In this document: positions 6,742 through 10,996 of the stretch, piece by piece
How positions within the stretch are numbered: the first letter of the stretch is position 1
Layout of the letters: every line of letters begins with the position of its first letter
Source of the DNA: Prolixibacteraceae bacterium
GTDB lineage: Bacteria; Bacteroidota; Bacteroidia; Bacteroidales; Prolixibacteraceae
Assembly (NCBI GenBank): GCA_027858145.1
Contig: JAQIDF010000194.1
Location: 1 to 10,996 of the forward strand
Length of the DNA stretch: 10,996 bases
Reading direction: 5' to 3'
Position numbers and translations under genes: made by a program
The notes under the pieces: generated by a model
The model's database searches: none
What the model was told of the DNA's origin: nothing
The model's input: only the letters and a program-made list of their open reading frames with translations

Positions 6742-7793
6742 TATTCACAAAGTAAGGGTATTGTTACTACAAATTCGGTATCGTTTTCTTTAATTTTCAT
6801 TTCCTTGCCGGTAAGTAAGTTTATCCGTTTCGAAAGGTTGGCCAGCCCCATTCCACCGGTTTCGCTTAGCTGTTTTTTCCGATTAATGGAATTGCTCACT
6901 ACAATGGAATCACCCATTTGTGTAATAATTACAACCAGTGGTTTTTCGTGAGTGGCAGCGTTGTGCTTAAAAGCATTTTCCACCAACAATTGCAGCGATA
7001 TGGGCAAAATGTTACAGTTTTCGTTTTCAATTTTCCACACAAGGTCAATTTTGTCTTCGTCGCGTAATTTTTGCAGAAAGAAAAAATCATTCACAAAGTT
7101 TACTTCATTTTTAAGTGGAACGGTATCTGTCTCGCGGTTATCAAGTATATAGCGATAAATATTGGAAAGCTTTTGAGTAAACTGTTCGGCCTTTTCAGGT
7201 TTACTTGAAATGAGCGACGACAGCGTGTTGAGACTGTTAAAGAGAAAATGCGGGTTCACCTGGTTTTTCAGGGTTTCACTTTGGTAAACCAATAATTCTT
7301 CCCGGGTTTTGTACATTATTTTCATCATTTCTAACCACATGATGATGAAAAAAGCTAAAGTTGCCAATACCGATGCGATGAGTAATGAAATAACAATTCC
7401 TTTTAATTCATATTGAAAAAGGTGCTCCAGTGCAGCTTGCAGCCCACCCTGCCATTGCATTTGAAAGATGGAAATTACCATCGATGCCACCAGGGTGCCT
7501 GTTATCACGATCAGAAAGAAAAAAATGCATACTCTGGCAATTACCTGGCGAACGAAAGTTTTACGATTTTCAGTTTTAAAAGTGCGAAACAACGAGCGCG
7601 AAACCCAGTAAAAAATTTCTGCATCGATCACCATAATAATAAACGATATAGCGGTGATAATCCAGAAAGAACCACTGCCATTGATTACCCAAAACAAAAG
7701 GGAACCAACAATGCAAAAGAATACGATGCGGGCATGGATATTCCAGGGAAACCGCAATCCAAAGTTGAAGAAAGTTAAAAGTTTGTTTTTCAT
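6741..7793 (-). CDS. LytS/YehU-type membrane sensor histidine kinase
   Basis: The 350-residue protein has four hydrophobic segments at about 22-38, 43-61, 86-109 and 132-153, then a cytoplasmic linker and a His_kinase (PF06580) core. The phospho-acceptor His182 lies in LKNQVNPHFLFNSLNTLSSL, the signature of this family. The ATPase part shows the N box LQLLVENAFKHN (267-278) and the G box GGMGLANLSKRI (313-324). No separate extracytoplasmic sensor domain is present, so the signal is probably sensed within or at the membrane. The ATG at 7793 is followed directly by a basic stretch before the first helix. It is transcribed divergently from the BlaI/M56 operon across a 285-nt intergenic region. 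Confidence 0.95.
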   Translation of the reverse strand: MKNKLLTFFNFGLRFPWNIHARIVFFCIVGSLLFWVINGSGSFWIITAISFIIMVIDAEIFYWVSRSLFRTFKTENRKTFVRQVIARVCIFFFLIVITGTLVASMVISIFQMQWQGGLQAALEHLFQYELKGIVISLLIASVLATLAFFIIMWLEMMKIMYKTREELLVYQSETLKNQVNPHFLFNSLNTLSSLISSKPEKAEQFTQKLSNIYRYILDNRETDTVPLKNEVNFVNDFFFLQKLRDEDKIDLVWKIENENCNILPISLQLLVENAFKHNAATHEKPLVVIITQMGDSIVVSNSINRKKQLSETGGMGLANLSKRINLLTGKEMKIKENDTEFVVTIPLLCE

Positions 7794-7942
7794 GGCTATT
7801 TATTTTAAAGTCCATGACAAATTTTGCTCAAAAGATACAGAAACAAAAACAAAGCTTGCAGAGCTGTGGAAAAATAGTGTTGAACTGTTTTGTAAAAACA
7901 TCGAATTGCATATTACATTTTCCACCTTCCCCTTCGTTTGAG

Positions 7943-7993
7943 TGCAACCTCCCTATCCCTCGTTGCAAATGAGGAGTTGTAGGGAAACTTTCC
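7943..7993. repeat. Intergenic hairpin, possible dispersed repeat
   Basis: TCCCTA (7950-7955) pairs with TAGGGA (7980-7985), with an inner CCTC (7958-7961) and GAGG (7971-7974). The element is richer in G and C than its surroundings. The minus-strand reading of this stretch gives an Arg-rich string (FATRDREVALKRRG) of the sort produced by dispersed intergenic repeats, but I cannot confirm other copies from this window. It lies in the otherwise gene-free 7794-8078 region. Confidence 0.4.
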
Positions 7994-7994
7994 T

Positions 7995-8046
7995 AAAACG
8001 ACTAACTTTTTAGTCGTTTTTTCTTGCTTGACTAAAAACTTAGTCA
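7995..8046. promoter_or_regulatory. Tandem operators for the BlaI-family repressor
   Basis: There are two inverted repeats with the same core GACTAA-N4-TTAGTC. The first has perfect 11-bp arms (AAAACGACTAA at 7995-8005 and TTAGTCGTTTT at 8010-8020). The second has 7-bp arms (TGACTAA at 8029-8035 and TTAGTCA at 8040-8046). The centres are 30 bp apart, near three helical turns. The second fits in the spacer between the -33 and -7 promoter elements and the first lies just upstream, so a bound repressor would block RNA polymerase. This is the arrangement expected for BlaI/MecI autoregulation, although the half-site differs from the staphylococcal TACA/TGTA type. Confidence 0.8.
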
Positions 8047-8054
8047 TATATTTG
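8024..8054 (+). promoter_or_regulatory. Promoter of the BlaI/M56 operon
   Basis: TTG at 8024-8026, a 20-nt spacer and a perfect -7 element TATATTTG at 8047-8054 match the Bacteroidota consensus. Transcription should start near 8061, giving a leader of about 18 nt before the ATG at 8079. The second operator occupies most of the spacer. Confidence 0.7.
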
Positions 8055-8078
8055 TTTCGGACTTTCAACATTACAATT

Positions 8079-8453
8079 ATGCAACTGACAAAAGCTGAAG
8101 AACAAATAATGCAGATACTATGGGAACTGGGCGAAGGAATGGTTCGCGATATTCGCGATAAGTTTGATGACCCCAAGCCCGCGCGAAACACTGTTTCAAC
8201 AATTATTCGGGTTTTAGAAAGCAAAGGTGTGGTTAGCTACCGCCCCGAAGGAAATGCACACGTGTATTACCCACTGATTTCGAAAGGCGAATATTCAAAA
8301 AAGCAACTGTTTTCGCTTATGAAGAACTATTTCAATAACTCGTTTCCGCAAATGGCCACGTTTTTTGCACGTGAGAACGACCTGACCATTGAGGAGCTTG
8401 AAAATTTAATGAATGAAACCAAAGAGGAACTTAAAAATCCCGAAAACGAATAA
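8079..8453 (+). CDS. BlaI/MecI/CopY-family transcriptional repressor
   Basis: The protein has 124 residues from the ATG at 8079; a TTG-initiated longer form from 8028 would start upstream of the -7 element and is rejected. The winged helix spans about residues 1-70: LTKAEEQIMQILWELGEG, the recognition region ARNTVSTIIRVLESKGVV, and the wing SYRPEGNAHVYYPL. The C-terminal dimerisation part (74-124) includes the MATFFARENDLTIEELENL segment; in BlaI and MecI the site cut upon induction lies in the corresponding region. The overlapping tandem operators indicate that it represses its own operon. The M56 gene starts 3 nt downstream, matching the repressor plus protease antirepressor pairs of the BlaI-BlaR1 type. 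Confidence 0.95.
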   Translation: MQLTKAEEQIMQILWELGEGMVRDIRDKFDDPKPARNTVSTIIRVLESKGVVSYRPEGNAHVYYPLISKGEYSKKQLFSLMKNYFNNSFPQMATFFARENDLTIEELENLMNETKEELKNPENE

Positions 8454-8456
8454 GGA

Positions 8457-10046
8457 ATGAATGCACTGGGAAGCTATTTACTGCAAATGGCCTGCTGGCT
8501 GGCCGGATTTTGGCTGGTGTATGCGGCATTTTTACGAAACGAAACTTTCTTTAAGCTGAACCGTTGGTTTTTGCTTACAGGTTTAGCCGTATCGGTATTA
8601 ATGCCTTTGTTTCCGGTTAATTACAGAGCCGAAGCAGCAACGGCCAATTTTTCAGCTATAAGCACAGTGCTTCGCTACTCGCAGGTAACAGAAATAAGCA
8701 CCGAAAAATCGGTAAATTACTGGCTGTTGGCCTACATTCTGGGAGTTTCAGTTTTTGCATTCAGGTTTATTTGGCAAACATTCAGGCTTCGAAAAATGCG
8801 TAAGCATGCTGAAAATGAACTATCGGGCTTGGCCAAAATTTACAGGCTCGATACCGATACTGCACCATTTTCGTTTTTCAGAAATATTTATGTTAGTAAA
8901 AAATTGAGTGGCGATGCTGAGTTGAAAGCGGTTATTGCCCATGAGAAAGTCCACATTGAAGAACGACACTGGGCCGACCTGCTATTGCTGGAAATGGTCC
9001 GCGCTGTGCAATGGTTTAATCCCTTGCTTATATTTTACAAAAAGGCAATATTGCAAAACCATGAATACCTGGCCGATACAGGTACTTTACAAAAAGGGGT
9101 GAGTGCACGCACCTACAAAGCCATACTGGCTAATCAAATGCTGGGTATGCCTGTATTGCAAATTGCCAACGGCTTTACGCTGTTTAATCCAAACAAAAGA
9201 ATTACAATGATGAATAAAAATAGAACCAGCTCCAAAAAGCGCATGAAGCTTTTGTGGGCACTTCCTGTAGCGGCTTTAATAATGACCGCTTTTGCCGAGC
9301 CTGTTTATGAACTGGCAAATGCTGCAAGCGGGAATGAAATTATTGAGGGAAAAACGATTACCGTTAAAGGGAAAGTAACCGATGAAAACGGTGAACCGCT
9401 GCCCGGAACTTCGATAATTATTGCCGGAACACACAGAGGAACACTAAGCGACGCCAACGGAAAATTTGAACTAGAGGGTGTTTTGCCCGAAAACGAAATT
9501 GTTTTTTCGTTTGTAGGCTATAAATCTGTTCAAATAAAGGCAAGTAAAAACATCGATGTGCAACTCGAACGAAAAACAATGGTAATGAAAGCAGTTACTG
9601 AAGAAGTTGCGCCACCACCTCCGCCAACTCCATTAGTAAAGTCGATAAATTCAGGAGAGATGTCTTCAAATTTATCGGTGATTTTAGGTGAAAAAGTAGG
9701 CAATTCGCCCTTAGTTATACTTGATAAAAAGGAATATAAAGGAAAAATCAATGATATTGACCCCAATACTATTGCCGAAGTATCGGTATTGAAGGATGTA
9801 TCGGCAACTGTTACTTATGGTAAAAAGGGTGAAAACGGCGTAGTTATAATAACAAGCAAAGACAAAATCAAAAGCCGAGACGAAGAGGTATTTGTTGTTG
9901 TTGAAGATATGCCCTTGTTTGTGGGAGGAAAACCTGCGTTGAATTCATATTTGGCAAAAGCAACAGCCGGCTCAAAAGACAAAACGCCGGTACATCGTTT
10001 ATATGTAACCGGCGTTATTTTCGACATTTTTATGTTGCCCGAATAG
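8457..10046 (+). CDS. M56 (BlaR1-type) metallopeptidase with CarboxypepD_reg and SusC-plug-like tail
   Basis: This is a 529-residue membrane protein. Hydrophobic segments lie at about 8-25, 37-53, 87-105 and 263-281. The zinc protease domain has HEKVH (162-166) and the third-ligand motif NHEYLAD with Glu203. In BlaR1/MecR1 relatives this domain leads to repressor inactivation, here presumably the BlaI protein encoded 3 nt upstream. There is no penicillin-binding sensor. The tail after the fourth helix has a CarboxypepD_reg-like beta domain (302-373: KGKVTDENGEPLPGTSI, SDANGKFEL, FVGYKSV), a proline run (386-391) and a segment like the end of a SusC/TonB-receptor plug (DIDPNTIAEVSVLKD ... YGKKGENGVVIITSK, 433-468). 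It then starts like a TonB C-terminal domain (DMPLFVGGKPALNSYLAK, 484-501), which breaks off after about 15-20 residues. The final residues are unlike that domain, so the C-terminus appears truncated. The inducing signal is unknown. Confidence 0.93.
   Translation: MNALGSYLLQMACWLAGFWLVYAAFLRNETFFKLNRWFLLTGLAVSVLMPLFPVNYRAEAATANFSAISTVLRYSQVTEISTEKSVNYWLLAYILGVSVFAFRFIWQTFRLRKMRKHAENELSGLAKIYRLDTDTAPFSFFRNIYVSKKLSGDAELKAVIAHEKVHIEERHWADLLLLEMVRAVQWFNPLLIFYKKAILQNHEYLADTGTLQKGVSARTYKAILANQMLGMPVLQIANGFTLFNPNKRITMMNKNRTSSKKRMKLLWALPVAALIMTAFAEPVYELANAASGNEIIEGKTITVKGKVTDENGEPLPGTSIIIAGTHRGTLSDANGKFELEGVLPENEIVFSFVGYKSVQIKASKNIDVQLERKTMVMKAVTEEVAPPPPPTPLVKSINSGEMSSNLSVILGEKVGNSPLVILDKKEYKGKINDIDPNTIAEVSVLKDVSATVTYGKKGENGVVIITSKDKIKSRDEEVFVVVEDMPLFVGGKPALNSYLAKATAGSKDKTPVHRLYVTGVIFDIFMLPE
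9983..10016 (+). repeat. Strong hairpin in the 3' end of the M56 gene
   Basis: AACGCCGGT (9983-9991) pairs perfectly with ACCGGCGTT (10008-10016). The stem extends inward by ACAT (9992-9995) and ATGT (10003-10006), with one bulged A and a 7-nt loop. ATTTTC and later ATTTTT follow downstream. It lies inside the coding sequence 30 nt before the stop. It may serve as a transcription terminator or be an inserted palindrome that changed the C-terminus. Confidence 0.6.
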
Positions 10047-10143
10047 GAACTCCCAAATTTAAAATAACACTTAACTTATTAATGTTTAAAAGTTTGTACC
10101 GAAAAAATATGGAAAAACAGAAGATATAGCTAAATGTGTTGGT

Positions 10144-10791
10144 TTAATTGTTTGATCTGCTTTGAATAATAAGTTCAGATATGTTCATTTGTAGATAAAT
10201 CCTAAAAGAACTCGCGTCCCATGCTCTGGCATCCGACCTTAAATTATTGAGGGCGTAATCGTAAATACACCCCAGGTATAAGCCCTGATCGCCAATTTGC
10301 AGATTAATTGTTGCGCTGGGAAGATATTTTCTCATCTTGTCATTAATATTAACATCATCAAAATCTTCGCCAATTCCATACTGCTTAGCACCTATTAAAA
10401 AATGATTTGTAGCTCCAATACCCAAAGAATATACTTTGTAGAACTTATATCTTATTAACAAAGGCAATTGAAAATATCGTGCTTTATAAGCTTTCAGATC
10501 ATTACCTTTATATTTATTTGCAAATGATGAAATTCCAATACTTGATTCAAGCATCAGGTTTGTCTTTAGCCGGTATAAAGCAACTAAGCTAAGTTTACTA
10601 TTCCCCTGCATTTTGGTATATGTATTAAAATCACCTTTAATATTACTCCATCCCAATCCAAGCCTAGCATCAACATAAAATTTCGGATTCCTGAAAGGGC
10701 TATATGCATAAGAATTATTCGTTGATATAAAGAGTAGTGCTATTAATAAAACAGAGTAAAAAAATAATCTTTTTAAATTGTATTTATTCAT
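10144..10791 (-). CDS. PorT-like outer-membrane beta-barrel protein
   Basis: The protein has 215 residues from the ATG at 10791; a longer reading from 10848 would put 19 residues in front of an otherwise good signal peptide and is rejected. The signal peptide (MNKYNLKRLFFYSVLLIALL...) ends at about residue 29 with NSYA before YSPF. The mature part has alternating beta strands typical of small outer-membrane barrels of Bacteroidota (KFYVDARLGLGWSNI, LMLESSIGIS, YFQLPLLIRYKF, SLGIGATNHFLIGAKQYG, GLYLGCIYDYAL, SFRIYLQMNIS). The YFQLPLLIRYKF strand is characteristic of the PorT-like/outer membrane beta-barrel domain family. Specific function is unknown. A second barrel gene ends 71 nt upstream on the same strand, so both may belong to one operon. 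It is convergent with the M56 gene. Confidence 0.8.
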   Translation of the reverse strand: MNKYNLKRLFFYSVLLIALLFISTNNSYAYSPFRNPKFYVDARLGLGWSNIKGDFNTYTKMQGNSKLSLVALYRLKTNLMLESSIGISSFANKYKGNDLKAYKARYFQLPLLIRYKFYKVYSLGIGATNHFLIGAKQYGIGEDFDDVNINDKMRKYLPSATINLQIGDQGLYLGCIYDYALNNLRSDARAWDASSFRIYLQMNISELIIQSRSNN

Positions 10792-10862
10792 GATCTTGTT
10801 TTTTATCAGATAATTTTCTGTTACAAAGAGTGGTGTTCTTATTCTCAATGTTTTTTGATAAA

Positions 10863-10996
10863 TTAAAATGCATAACCTACCGTAAGATTAGTTGCGAATG
10901 CAAACCTCCACAAATAATCTGTAGTGATTTCTTGCTCGTATTTTTCATCCTTGTACGTATAATCAAAGGTTGAAAAGCGATATAAGTCTGCACCTA
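10863..10996 (-). CDS. C-terminus of an outer-membrane beta-barrel protein (partial)
   Basis: On the minus strand the last 43 codons before a TAA at 10863-10865 read GADLYRFSTFDYTYKDEKYE, then QEITTDYLWRFAFATNLTVG and YAF. The alternating aromatic/hydrophobic pattern and the terminal phenylalanine match the closing strand of an outer-membrane barrel, the signal recognised by the BAM complex. The rest lies beyond the window edge. No start is visible. Confidence 0.65.
   Translation of the reverse strand, partial: GADLYRFSTFDYTYKDEKYEQEITTDYLWRFAFATNLTVGYAF

Noticed and set aside
7413..7778. Plus-strand open frame opposite the histidine kinase
   Set aside because: It is antisense to the transmembrane part of a clear kinase, with a Lys/Asn-rich composition and no recognisable domain.
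7995..8022. Operator 1 read as an intrinsic terminator (11-bp stem followed by T residues)
   Set aside because: No gene transcribes into it from the left on the plus strand, and its core is shared with the second operator, so an operator explains it better.
7913..8224. Minus-strand open frame of 103 codons
   Set aside because: It crosses the BlaI promoter and operators and the 5' end of the BlaI gene; its readable part comes from the intergenic hairpin element.
10792..10848. N-terminal 19-residue extension of the PorT-like protein
   Set aside because: It would bury the signal peptide behind a non-conserved leader; the ATG at 10791 gives a standard secretion signal.

Overview
The window looks like chromosomal DNA from a member of the Bacteroidota. 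Supporting signs are -7 elements of the type TAnnTTTG ahead of two genes (3593-3600 and 8047-8054), A-rich leaders without strong Shine-Dalgarno sequences, a BlaI/M56 pair whose M56 protein carries a CarboxypepD_reg-like domain and a SusC-plug-like tail, a LytTR/His_kinase two-component pair, and PorT-like outer-membrane barrels. A narrower placement (for example Marinilabiliales/Prolixibacteraceae) would be a guess.

Left part, 1-3459 (accessory in character). A 5'-truncated AAA ATPase with a C-terminal DUF234-type PD-(D/E)XK-like region ends at 1110. Next comes a decayed minus-strand locus: a small lipoprotein reading frame (1331-1645) stops at a 9-bp hairpin, and an unrecognised open frame (1129-1356) continues in the +1 frame beyond it. 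A HipB/HipA type II toxin-antitoxin pair follows (1897-3459), with two similar palindromes bracketing a plausible promoter. An exact 18-nt direct repeat links the end of the ATPase gene to the inside of hipB, which suggests past rearrangement.

Middle part, 3593-7793. A compact operon encodes a DUF2089 zinc-ribbon/HTH protein, a Yip1-like five-helix membrane protein and a secreted alpha/beta hydrolase with a visible Ser-Asp-His triad. It is convergent with a LytS/LytTR-type two-component system on the minus strand, in which the kinase stop and the regulator start share one base (TAATG).

Right part, 7794-10996. Divergent from the kinase is a BlaI-family repressor and M56 metallopeptidase pair. 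Two copies of GACTAA-N4-TTAGTC sit 30 bp apart over its promoter, which suggests autoregulation relieved by the M56 protease. The M56 protein lacks the penicillin-binding domain of BlaR1. Its periplasmic tail instead resembles a CarboxypepD_reg domain plus part of a SusC plug, and it ends in an apparently truncated TonB_C-like segment next to a strong hairpin. Two minus-strand outer-membrane beta-barrel genes close the window, the second represented only by its C-terminus.

The most unusual material is the M56 tail together with its tandem operator, and the rearranged 1110-2082 segment. No RNA gene, CRISPR array or complete insertion sequence was seen.
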